Source: Prunus persica (Eukaryota > Streptophyta > Magnoliopsida > Rosales > Rosaceae). From it: a DNA stretch of 64,000 nt. The DNA is taken from the NCBI RefSeq assembly GCF_000346465.2, contig NC_034010.1, positions 6,773,610 through 6,837,609 of the forward strand. The letters run 5' to 3'. Under the pieces are notes generated by a model. It was not told where the DNA came from. It did not search any database and was given only the letters and a program-made list of their open reading frames with translations. The position numbers were made by a program, and so were the translations under genes. Every line of letters starts with the position of its first letter. The first letter of the stretch is position 1. Below are positions 23,270 to 34,199 of this stretch, piece by piece.

Positions 23270-24085
23270 TAGGGCTGCGCTCGGTTTGGGTTTGTTTAGT
23301 TTTGAGCCCAAACCCAGCACCGAACCGAAAGCTTGGATAGAGCACATCTTAGAACTGACGCACAATCACCACACTAGAAAATCGACGATCTCGGTTAACC
23401 AAAAAAATTGTTTAGGTTGGTTAGGTTCGGTTTCAGTTTCCTATGGAGATAGGGGCGGTGAATGGTGTGGTGGTGAGTGATACGAGATCGAGTGGTATAG
23501 CAATGAGCTGCGACGATGTCACAGATATGCAGATCGAGAGAAGAAAGGGAGACAAAATGAGATGCACTTAAGAGTAAAATGAGGGAGGATCATATAAATG
23601 GGAGTCAAGATAGGCATAGAGAGGTATAGAGACAGAGAGAGAGGCAGTGATGAAGTTGGGCATGAAAGATTGAGAGATAGATAAAAAGATGAAGAGAATA
23701 AGAGGAGGAAGGAGAGAAACTGCACAAATAAAGAGAGGTGAAGATATACGAGCATTAAGGTTAAAGCCCTATTAGTTATGGTTTTTTTATTTAAAATTTT
23801 GTTATGCTTGAAAGCATTTATATGTATTTGTTATGAAATAATATCACAAACTGACTTTTTGTTGCTTGTAATTCCATAAAGAGGTTTGAGGTTTGAACTC
23901 CCTAGCCTACACATATTTGGATGTTTAAACATTAATGCAAGCTGCTTCGATTCCGATGAATTGGATCAAATTGGCCTGGTTGGTTTGGTTTATAACCACA
24001 AAATTAAACAAAAAATAAAAAACCAAACCAAACTAGACCGATTGGTCAGGTTTGGCTAGTTTTTGGTCCCATTTGACGAGCCCTA
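23270..24085. mobile_element. Non-autonomous hAT-like element, 816 bp
   Basis: The element starts TAGGGCTGCG and ends CGAGCCCTA, short inverted termini of the plant hAT kind. Both ends are rich in CGGTTTGG and its complement in inverted orientation. It is flanked by ATCATTCT (23262-23269) and ATCATTCC (24086-24093), an 8-bp target duplication with one mismatch, which is the hAT length. No transposase is inside. Confidence 0.65.
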
Positions 24086-24298
24086 ATCATTCCCATCATA
24101 AATTTTATTGTTACTATATGTTCAACACTACCAATGACACCCACAATTTTTCCAACAAGACCTTCATGTTAAACACCAAAGGCCACTAAAGTCGCTACAT
24201 CTTCCATGTTTTGTGTGGAAAAATTCCAGTGAAACAAAGTTTGATTGTCAGGATATAATGATATAGTGAAGGAAAATTATCTCTGGTAAAACATACCT

Positions 24299-24560
24299 TC
24301 AAGTACACAGTTTAGTAACGCTTACACCTCGCATACTAATTCTGGAATTTGTGGTAATCGGTTGATTAGGGAAGGCAGTTTAGTACATAAAAACCATTAA
24401 GTGCTTCTTGAATTTCCTCATCATCAGTAAGTTTGTAGTCTCCGAGCTTGGTTTTAGGTACACTTTTTAGGACATGCAATTCCATTGTCACCAAGCTTTG
24501 CATGGAGACTTTTTTCCCTAAATACCAAGCATAACCAGCTGGTCCTTAGAGTTTGATTTT
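24299..24560 (-). pseudogene. Coding-like remnant of an unrecognised protein
   Basis: On the minus strand a frame reads GPAGYAWYLGKKVSMQSLV, continues through KTKLGDYKLTDDEEIQEAL and loses frame. A neighbouring frame then gives PSLINRLPQIPELVCEV, a stop, and ALLNCVLEG just before a donor-like GTATGT. Composition and continuity look like genuine exon sequence with one frameshift and at least two stops, not random AT-rich DNA. I do not recognise the protein family. It lies just outside the hAT-like element. Confidence 0.35.
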
Positions 24561-25245
24561 CTATTTTGTTGCATGAATGCTCTATTTTGTCCTGAATTTT
24601 CATTTCAATTTCGAAATTTTAGTGTAAATTGACAGTAGCGCGCTAGTTAGGTGATCAAAATGAGTTGTGGGTTGTTGTTTGATCCGATTTGTAATTTAAG
24701 CCCAACTTTATTTCACATGTTAGATTTAATCAAATAGTTATTAGACCAAAGTTCTGGATATAAGCCATTGTACTAGATAACAGCTCTTGTTTCATCAGCT
24801 CAATATGTAGATCATTCTAATTTGATTTCTATGCAGAAGTTTAATTTGACATTTTGGCTTATGTGCTATTTGGAATTTTTCTCATATATTTAATTACTAG
24901 TTATTCATTGCTCAATCAGTTTGTCCATGTTTTCCACGGTTGGTCAAGGGTTTGATCATAGTGTAATTAATAAGTTGTCATTTCTTATACTAAATCATGT
25001 ACCTCTATTTTCCAGTACTTTTACATAAAAAGGAAAATGGGTATGCAATATGTAAACATAAAACAACATTTAATTAAGACTTCCCTTTTTTCATGATAAG
25101 ACTTCTAATATGTAGTCAAATACATGAAGAATCTTTCATTTAACTTTTCACTGTTTTGCTTATTGTCTCATAGATAGCTGGTCATAGTCGCTATTTTTGT
25201 GCCTCTTCCACTTACAATGCCACAATTTCTAATTCTTATCCATTT

Positions 25246-25295
<50 letters not shown>

Positions 25296-27251
25296 TGTGT
25301 GTCCCACCCTACATAACAAAAACCCTTAAAGCATAAAATTTAACAATTTTAGTTTGTACCCGTTTCCTTAATCATGCATATTTTAAAAAAACTCATTTGA
25401 TAATTGGTTACAAATTTGATTCGCCTACAAAATAAAATGTAACTTTTATACATTTGAGGTTACCCTGGATACAAACTCATACTTGTGACACATCGATAGT
25501 CATTCTAAGGTGGGTTGTGCAGCTTATCAATCTACATTTGACATGCACAAAGGGTTGAAAACCCATTATCTAACATTTCGTAAGGGTAGCTACAATTACT
25601 ACTTGAGGAAAAATTTCATGTATCCCATGTACGGCAAAGGAGAATCTTGCACTACTAGGAACATGATGGTTTCGGAACCCACAAGGGGTGTTTTTAACAT
25701 TTTTGTTACTGACTTTCATGCTTTTGTTAGTTTGGCTAGCATGCGTTAAAATTGAAGCCCACAATGTTTTTTTTTTTTCTTTTATGTCATTTGAAATTTA
25801 AAATTGGATTTTGCTGCTTGAGATATCATCTACCTTAGTTTGGGTTTAACTTCACATAATTTGGGCTTAAACTCAATGAGGAATTTGGGCTTTAACAAGT
25901 GAATGCATTATATATTCATCTCTTTCTGCCACATCATTTGATAATCAATTATTATCATGATTGAAGTATAAAAACCTAAAAATTTTGACGATTCAAAATT
26001 AGTGGTATGATGATAGTCATGGAAACAATGACACTTCATAATTATACATGGGGCTATACCCAACATGATTTTCATTTTGATTACCCAATTGACCTTGTTC
26101 ATTAAAATAATGTTCATCAACCAATAGAAGCATGCCAATCTAACCCCGACCCAATTGAAGTCTCAATCTCATGTTATGCATGACATGTAGTAAAGATGTA
26201 CATTGTCAGTATTATTAGTACATAATGTGGAGCCGAGTAACGCAAGTGTGAAGATCCGTGTCAACACATCTTTCTCTATAGGGGTCTTTAGTTTTGAATT
26301 AAAATACATGTCCACTATATCAATAACACTTTATGTTTGCTTTCTTAATTCTGGCAATAGATTTTCGAAAGAGCTTCGTAACCCCCACGGTTTTTTACTG
26401 TACCTCTATGTCATACTCTATTGGCTTCCTTAAAATCGACAACCATGTAATCGCTCCAAAGTCCTTAGGGTTCATTGTAAGCGCCATGACCTTATCAAGC
26501 TTATGTATGACCCACCATTATTTCGCTAATGTGATAAGTGTTTGGCTCATCTTCCTTTTCTTGCAGGTTGCTTCACTCAGTCCCTAAATTTTGTTGGTGT
26601 GAATTTTACCTTAATGCATCCGGCAAAAACTTATTATATCATACACCACATAGCTTCCGATTTTTGTATCCATTGAGGTGCTTCACAATATTATGCAAGT
26701 GTTAAAAACAAAATTATCCACAAAGAAAGAACAAACTTTATGCATCACTCAAAGTGCAATAGCTAAACAATGACACCAATGAAATAGAATTATTTAGAAT
26801 GCATAAAAGGATAAAATTGTAATACATCCACATCTATACATCTCACAACAACCTATAAACATCCATATGTGGACTAAGTATCACTAGTTATATACCTTGT
26901 AGGATAGATATTGAGTGACATCAACAAGTACAGTAAGATTCGATGAGTTGCACTTTTTTGTATTTGTATCCTTTTACGTCAAACAACAAATTATCCGCCA
27001 GAGTTTTGGGTTTTAGGGAGTTGTGTCAAGTCTAAGGGTTGCGAAGTACTCACTATATTTAGCTCTATGAAGTGGGCTCTTTATCTAGCCTCGACCGATA
27101 TGTAACAACATGACCCCACTACCCATTTATGTGTTGGGGGATTGGGCGTGTTGGTGGTCAAGTGTCTTTTGACCATACTTCAACTGTACCTAAGGCCTGA
27201 GAATAATGCAAAATCAGTGTCAGTTCCTAAAGGTTTTTCGTGTATATAGGC
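24561..27251. other. Intergenic left of the copia element
   Basis: AT-rich DNA interrupted by the (CT)n run. Short open frames here (for example 25510-25749 and 26203-26433) show no recognisable motif. CAACA at 27252-27256 is the left target duplication of the copia element. Confidence 0.45.
25249..25291. repeat. (CT)n microsatellite
   Basis: A CT dinucleotide run of about 43 bp. Confidence 0.95.
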
Positions 27252-27256
27252 CAACA

Positions 27257-27498
27257 TATAAGGCATTACATTGTCTCAAACCGTAAAGGAATGGTCTTCT
27301 CATCACATAAGGAGTTGTAGTTTAGTATTAATCAAGAAACAAACTTCGAGCATATCTTTAGTTCTAGTTTAAAGTGTTGTTTAATTAGAAAACTAGAGCT
27401 TTAAGGATGTCTAGTCCTACATGGATTAAAACATTATATCCTAGTGCAATCAGGATTTGTTTAAGTGTTATTCGATAGGCAAAATACTTAGACAATGC

Positions 27499-27568
<70 letters not shown>

Positions 27569-27722
27569 CTTCCCTAGTAGTCAAACACACTCATATTGAT
27601 ATCTCACCCCATCTAGAGAGAGAGTTAAAGGATTGCATAGGAGAAGCAGATTTCTCTACCTTCACCAAAGCCATGTCTGACCAAGGTTAGTGTTTAAGAT
27701 CAAAGACAAGCAAGAATTTACA
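27257..27722 (+). repeat. Copia 5' LTR
   Basis: Ends GAATTTACA and is directly followed by the primer site. It matches the 3' LTR over almost its whole length but begins TATAAGGCATTACATTG where the 3' copy begins TGTTCATTACATTG, so its first bases have mutated. It is longer because of a (TA)n(GA)n tract (about 27498-27565) that is only a few units long in the 3' LTR. Confidence 0.85.
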
Positions 27723-27724
27723 TG

Positions 27725-27737
27725 TGGTATCAGAGCC
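27725..27737 (+). other. Copia primer-binding site, initiator tRNA-Met
   Basis: TGGTATCAGAGCC lies two bases after the 5' LTR end, the standard copia position. Confidence 0.9.
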
Positions 27738-28291
27738 AGGTTTTGTTCTTTAAATCTAAATTTTGTCAATTTTCAAACTCTGCATAAAAGTTTACCATTC
27801 TAATGTAATTTTGATCACTAGTCATACTAGCATGTAGATTAAACAGTTGCATATCTTATATGATAATGTATGATCCAAGGTATATGGAATCCATACTCGA
27901 TCATGCTTGAAAGTCTATTGATCAAAAAATAAAAATTGCAGTTTCATAAGTTAAGCGAGCCAAAGTAACTTAACTATTGCAGATACAGTTTTGAATCAAC
28001 ATATTGATCAAAAGACACCACAATTAATAGCCTTCTACACATTTCTCAATCTAAAGATGGGAAAGGTATAGATTGATGATGACTGTGGTGGAGAAACATG
28101 AAGAAAAAGTTTATATAAACTAACGAGAAAGCTTTTTAATCCAAAGATGAGAGTTTTCTTATGCAGGAAGTTTTGTTAAACTACAATAATTCAGTGTTCT
28201 GAAACATATTTAACTCATGATCCAAAGACATGAATTAATAATGTTTAAATACAATTTTTTTTTCTTGAGGACAGTTTTATTTATCTGATTA

Positions 28292-29107
28292 TTGTTTACA
28301 GTGAATACCTCAAACTATCACTCCATTGAAACATTGACTGGAACAAACTATTCAAAGTGGAAACAAGATTTGGCTATTTCTCTAGGACTATTGGATTATG
28401 ACTTTGTCCTCAAAGAAAATCCTCTTCAAGTACTTGTTGCAGATGCTTCTGCCGAATCTGAGGCTCGATATGTCAAATGGGAAAAGGCAAACAAAATGAC
28501 TATGTTGATTATGCAAAGGTCTATGGCATCTTCTGTCAAGGGTAGCATTCCAAAGATTGACAATGCAAAAGAGTACTATGAGAACATTGCTTAAAGATTC
28601 AAAGTTCTTGAGAAATCTACCAAGAGCTCACTGCTGAACAAGCTAACTTATATGAATTATGATGAACAAGAGTGCATGAGAGCTCACATCATGAACATGA
28701 TTGACAATGGAGCAAAACTGCAGCAACTGAATATGACAGTGGATAAAGACATGATGGTTCACTTTGCCTTCAATTCACTGCCTAAGGAATTCAAATCTCT
28801 TCGAAATACCTATGTAGTATAGAAAGAAAGTTGGACACTCAATGATCCCATCACCATTAGTGTTGAGATAGAAGATAATCTTATACGGGAAAGAGGCACA
28901 AAGGTGGTAAATATGATTCAAACTAGGCAATACAAAGGGAACAAGAACACAGAAACCGGAAAGCAAAAAGAGAAAGACAGTTCAAATGCTCTAAAACCAG
29001 TTGGAATAAAATGCTTCTTTTACAAGAAAAATGGACACATGAAGAAGGAATGTAGGAGGTACAAGAAATGGTTGGACAAACAAAAGGCTAGAGGTAATAT
29101 TAATTAG
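28292..29107 (+). pseudogene. Copia gag
   Basis: The first 100 residues (LTGTNYSKWKQDLAISLGLLDYDF region) match the N-terminal domain of plant copia gag. Coding similarity continues past a stop at about 28592 and a second at about 28818, through LNKLTYMNYDEQ and FNSLPKEFKSLR. A decayed zinc knuckle at about 29010-29060 reads CFFYKKNGHMKKEC, in which the second cysteine is now tyrosine. It is non-functional. Confidence 0.8.
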
Positions 29108-29155
29108 ATTTTGGTTTGTTTTGAATCTAATTTAGTTGATTTCTCAAGTTACTCA

Positions 29156-29485
29156 TGGTGGTTAGATAGTGGAGCATCTATTCATGTGACTAATTCTTTG
29201 CAGGGTTCATAAGAGAAAGGCTGCCAAGCAAGGATGAAGTGAAGGTGTTCGTGGGCAATGGAGATAAAGTTCAAGTATATTTCATTGGAGTAGTTAGGAC
29301 TGAATTAGATTTCGGTTTTATTTTGGATTTAGAAGATGTGGTTTATGTGCCTTCTATAGGAAGAACCTAATCTCAGTTGCTAAGCTTGTAAAATCAAAGT
29401 TCAAACGAACTTTGATGATTTTGGTTGTTCTATTTTTAGAAATAAAGAATTAGTTGGAAAAGCAAGTATTATTGATGGGATGTTT
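29156..29485 (+). pseudogene. Copia protease region
   Basis: WWLDSGASIHVTNSL at 29156-29203 carries the DSGA active-site motif of copia aspartic proteases. The coding trace continues with frameshifts to SIIDGM at 29485, where an unrelated element interrupts it. Confidence 0.7.
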
Positions 29486-31256
29486 GATAAGTCCATAATC
29501 TCATACTTTTGCATGCCTTCGTCACTTTGTGGTTTTGCTTAGTTTCTCTTTATTTTGAGTCAATTACCTATGTTTGTGTGTATTGTAGGTTAAGATAGCA
29601 AGAGATCACATTTGATGCAACCCATGCATGTTAAGGGCTGATTGGGATAAGAGGAATATGAGCTTAAAGACAAGCCCAATTTGGGCCACACTCCTTTTCA
29701 GTCCAGTTTCGTAGGTCGTTTTGCAGGCCTCATTTTTTCAACATATACAGCTCGGATGAGCACAAGTTGTTCCAATGGGTGTCTATTATAACATATCCAA
29801 ATTTTGGCCTTAGTGGATAAATATGGAGTCCTCAGCATGTCAAAGACCCAACCAGGTTCACAGAAAAGTCATAGTTGGCTGCCATCACATTTAATGTGGC
29901 TACATCCCTCCAGCCATGTGTTACACTTAAGAGCAGCCACACATGGGAGACAAATCAGCTTAGGAACTCATAAAGATGAATAAAAGTCAAGCTTTCCATA
30001 AAGAGACCAAGAATAGCCAACCAAAGCATTTATTGGGCAGCTGAGGTAGTTGGGAGTAGTTAAGAGAGGTGTGCTTCACCAGCCAAAAGGGAGGACGAAA
30101 TTGCACTCTGTAAATGGAGAGCTGCACACTCATTCATTGGGGGGAGAGATTCATTTCATCCATTACTTACACATTCAAATTCACCATAAAGAGATAAGAG
30201 AGCTAATGCAAAGGAGGGAGAGCTTGGAGCTATCCTAGGAACTACCCTGCTGCCACCAGCTAATTCTTCTCTTCTCTTTATTCTATCTATGTATTTCTTA
30301 ATTTCAGTATTCATAGTTATGTCTAACTAATCCATTTAGTTAGGGCTTAGGATGAAGCCCTAGTCATGAATATTCAATGTTATGGATAATTTTATAGTTA
30401 ATTCAATTCCTTGCTTTCATTATCAAGTTGTTAATCTCCAGTTTATTATGTGCTTGATGTATGTTTTCTTGGAGTAACTAACTAGGATTTTATGCATCTA
30501 GCACATGTTGGGAAGGGGTTTAGATTCACCCATTCTACTCTCCTTTCACAAGCAACACATGAATGGCCTAAGAATCATTTAAGGGGTTAATAACCATAAG
30601 TTGACTAGGACAGATACCATGTTCTAGGACTTGTGTGATTATCATATTCTCAGGGAGTTTAAGGACTCTTGTATGCTTTATTCTAAGTAGATACCATGCT
30701 TAGATTGCATATTAGAGATCACGTGTTGTGTAGATACCATGCGCAATCACATGCCTTAGGAGAATCATGCATCCTGCACCTAGATACCATAGGCTTGTAT
30801 GCGATAATCCATTGTTGATGAAGTTTAAGTCAATTTCTATGCATTCATAACTTGGATAGGAAGACTAGTGGTAGATTCCAAGGCTCTAACACCTCTCAAT
30901 CATTGTTCCACAACTTGTTGATTGCTGTCAGTGTTTACTTTCCAGCACTTTCATTTCACTTTATTGTTTTCATTTCAACAACAAAACCCCCCATTTCGAG
31001 TATGTGTGTGGTGCTAGGATTTTGTCCTAGACCTTGAGTAATTAGCAAGAGGCATTGTTGAATTCGACCTTTCCTTTAGTTAGTTAGTCAGTTTCTTTAT
31101 TTTCTGTTTTTTTAGCATTATAAGTAATTTAACTTGGAACCAAGTTACCATTCTCCATGAGATCGACCTCGTATTTACATAAGCTATACTATAAACGGTT
31201 CGTGCACTTGTGAGAATTAAAGTTGCTATTTTTAATAACTCATTTTAATTGTTAAG
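29486..31256 (+). mobile_element. Unclassified 1.8-kb insertion in copia pol
   Basis: The flanks rejoin the copia coding frame exactly: SIIDGM on the left and LRIGSTMFRLNC on the right. The element begins TGATAAGTCC or GATAAGTCC and ends near TTTTAATTGTT; a 4-bp TGTT may be duplicated at the ends. Its 3' part has the module ATCGACCTCGTATTTACAT, TATACTATAAACGG, TCGTGCACTTG. The interior has repeated AGATACCATG blocks. It lacks coding sequence and obvious LTR or inverted termini, so I leave the class open. Confidence 0.6.
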
Positions 31257-32227
31257 AATAGGCTCAACAATGTTTCGATTGAATTGCAAAACAACTATGG
31301 AAATCAATTCTATTCAATCGCAAACAAACAAAGAAGCTTCATGCACACTTTGGCATAAAAGACTAGGCCATATTTCAAAGGAAAGAATTAAAACCTTGTG
31401 CAAAGAATTAGTCATACCACCATTGAATTAAAATACAAAAAAAGTTTGCATTGAATGTGTAAAAGGAAAATTAACAACTTGAGAAAAAAGAAGAAGCAAA
31501 GGGGAGCAAGGGTATACTGGAACTAATACACACAGACATTTGTGGACCTTTTCCAACTCCAACTCATAAAGGGTTCAACTATTTTATAACTTTTACAGAT
31601 GACTACTCTAGATATGGACATGTTTTTCTTATTAAAGAAAAATTCAGTGCATTGGACATGTTCAAAATCTATAAAGTAGAGGGAGAAAAATATTTGGACT
31701 TAAAGATCAAAGTGGTTAGATCTGTCAAAGGAGGGGATTTCTATGAAAGGTTTGATGAAACTATGGTCATTTGCTAAGTTCCTGCAACAAGAAGGGATTG
31801 TCGCACAGTATACCAATCTAGGCACTCCACAATAGAATAGAATTGTAAAAAGAAGGAACAAAACCTTAAAAGATATGATAATGAGCATAATGTGCTACAC
31901 AAAATTGCCAATCTTTCTATGGGGAGAAGCATTGAAAACTGCAAACTATATATTGAATAAAGTACCTACTAAAGGTGGTTGAAAGAAAACGAAGTTTAAA
32001 TCACCTCAGAGTATGTGCTATCTGGTTGGATTCAAGAACAATCCTATAGAAAAGAAGTTGGATTCAAGAACAATAGTGACTATTTTGTTGGTTATCTAGA
32101 AAGAACTAAGGGCTACAGATTTTACTACCCTCAAAATATAACCAGATTTGTAGAAACTCAAATGGCAGTATTTATAGATTAAATCATCCCTTAAAGAAAA
32201 AGAAAATTTCGATTTTGATGAAGTTAT
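31257..32227 (+). pseudogene. Copia integrase
   Basis: LWHKRLGHISKERIKTLCKE marks the GAG-preintegrase/zinc-binding region, then a TDICGPFPTPTHKGFNYF segment and FTDDYSRYGHVFLIKEKF mark the catalytic core. A later trace (DYFVGYLERTKGYRFYYP) is the usual C-terminal region. Stops and frame changes occur throughout. The frame is cut at 32228 by a foreign LTR. Confidence 0.75.
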
Positions 32228-33309
32228 TGTTAGAAATATGCCCTTAAAGTCAACTAATTATGTAATAGTTAGAGTTAAGGACATCTTTGATAAAAGACAT
32301 ATTATGTTATCAATGGGTAAGAAAGGTTGTTTTGTACATTAAATCATCCTATATTATCTTTCAATATGTAGAACAACCATAGTCCAAGGAATACACAAGT
32401 GGATATGAGAGCTATGTAATGAGAATGTATACATGGAGACTTCTCATCATCCCTAAATCATGAATATGTTCCTGGTCAATATTCCGCAAAGACCAGTACA
32501 CACAGTATCATCTCTATATGTAGGGAATGACAAGGTCTGAATTCATTAAGTGTGTAGACATATCGATATGTGTGTAGGTGCTTGTAGAAGAACAAGTACA
32601 CTGAACGCGATCCAACACATGAGTTGCAGCATGGCAGTCTTTACTCACATGTCAAGCTGGAACTCATAAATTGCAATGGTGCAAACTAATCCTTAGACCT
32701 AAGGCATCATAGATGTTTTGTGGCTATGTTGTTAAGCTTTGAGGACACTAAACTGTCATGCTGAATTAGGCATAGCTTAAAGGTGCTCATCAAGATTCTC
32801 AATAGAGTCATAGAAGCAAATGAATGTAAACAAAGAATCTCTACTCTCAGTAAGGGAGAGAGAATACTCCAAGATATGATTGGTCAAATCTCTGCGCAGA
32901 GTAGTGAATAAGACTGAAAGAAGAAGTCTTCAAATCTTACCAGGATAATCATATAAAAGGAATGATTCACATTAGGATATTGACAATCGGCTTTCATGAT
33001 CTAATAATATGAATAAGGAGTATTGACATAAGAGAAGGATTCCATTGCACGGTCATTCCAATTTGAATATGTTTTTTCACAACGTCTCATTTAGCTCGGA
33101 TAACCGTGACTTGCTGCTAGGCGACAACCATGGTTTGTGGATGTCCTAAAAGTTTTCAATTAACCTTTATTAATAGGAAGAATTAAATTATGTAATTTAA
33201 TTCATATATCATCTCTGAGGAGTTGAGTCAATTAAGTAAGACTATAACTATAATTCAATAGTTAAATTATAATGACAAGATTAATTATGGAATTAATATT
33301 GACATATAG
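32228..33309. mobile_element. Partial LTR of another element (begins TGTTAGAAATATGCCC)
   Basis: Starts TGTTAGAAATATGCCC, a beginning common to plant copia-type LTRs, directly after the copia integrase trace. It has no coding sequence. It stops where the TGACAGGATCC repeat begins at 33310, so the rest may be displaced or lost. A target duplication could not be confirmed. Confidence 0.5.
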
Positions 33310-34199
33310 TGACAGGATCCGACCCAAATTCCACTTTGGAATCCGAGCCGAACCCTGAGCGTGTCCGACACTTGGAGGGTGCCATGCACAAATGACCGAA
33401 TTGCTCTTCTAACTCGATTCCAATTTTATTACAAGTTTGACTTCTGCCAAAAATTCAGTAGAGTCTCCCCTGTAAATTGGTCATTTCCCAAAATTTTCAC
33501 ATGTACAAAAGCAATATATATGTTTCGCAACTTTTTAGCATGCATCAGCATAGTATTCCAACAACTCAACATCAAAACGAAATGGCCTCAGGCCTCTTTA
33601 AGACAAATAAATCATTCTGCCAACGGAAACTGACTCCAACTTTTGGGAACAACAAGAATATGTTAATAGATTTCAATATAACTAAACTAAACAGCTTTTC
33701 AATTACTTGGTCTTATGGCAGCACCTAATAACTCTAGGTTGCCTACGTACCCTTAACAAGGAATCAAGCCACACGTAGTTCTTTCTCTTTGTATATTGCA
33801 GTTGTGTATCTCGTCAATTGTTATTGTCCATTGTGATTACAAATCAACCCAAGTTCTCATAGCATTGTGTATTTCATCTTTATATAACAATTCACACGTT
33901 TAAAGCATTGACACGTCCTCGCAGGTCTCGGTAACACAAAGTCGACCCGAGCCGCAATCCTCTCAGGATTCATGGGACATTTAGTCAACTTGATCCGCAT
34001 TCCTCGCTTTGCACGGTCCGGATATCCCTAAGACTCATGGAGCAACTGTCAATCGCGCTGACATAACCGAAGGCAACCATTTATCCTGAAGGCAGCATCA
34101 CCTATGGTGGTTTAAATAAATATTTCCTGGAAAATCATAAAAACTATTTCTCATCCATCCTTAAATTCTGTTGCCACTATCCTTCCTACTTTCCAAGCC
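33310..34199 (-). mobile_element. TGACAGG-type LTR, left part
   Basis: Begins TGACAGGATCCGACCC and follows the solo LTR of 16373-18483 block by block: CCGAGCC, GTGTCCGACACTTGG, GTAGAGTCTCCCCTGTA, then the GAGCCGCAATCCT repeats and TGGTGGTT. It stops where endogenous virus copy 2 begins. The matching continuation (CCCACTCACTGG) appears on the other side of the virus near 39960. Confidence 0.65.

Noticed and set aside
25510..26587. Open frames of 76-84 residues between the (CT)n run and copia
   Set aside because: No motif, no splice-site support and typical AT-rich chance composition; a possible FAR1-like trace on the minus strand was out of order with the fragment at 44.8 kb and too weak to call.
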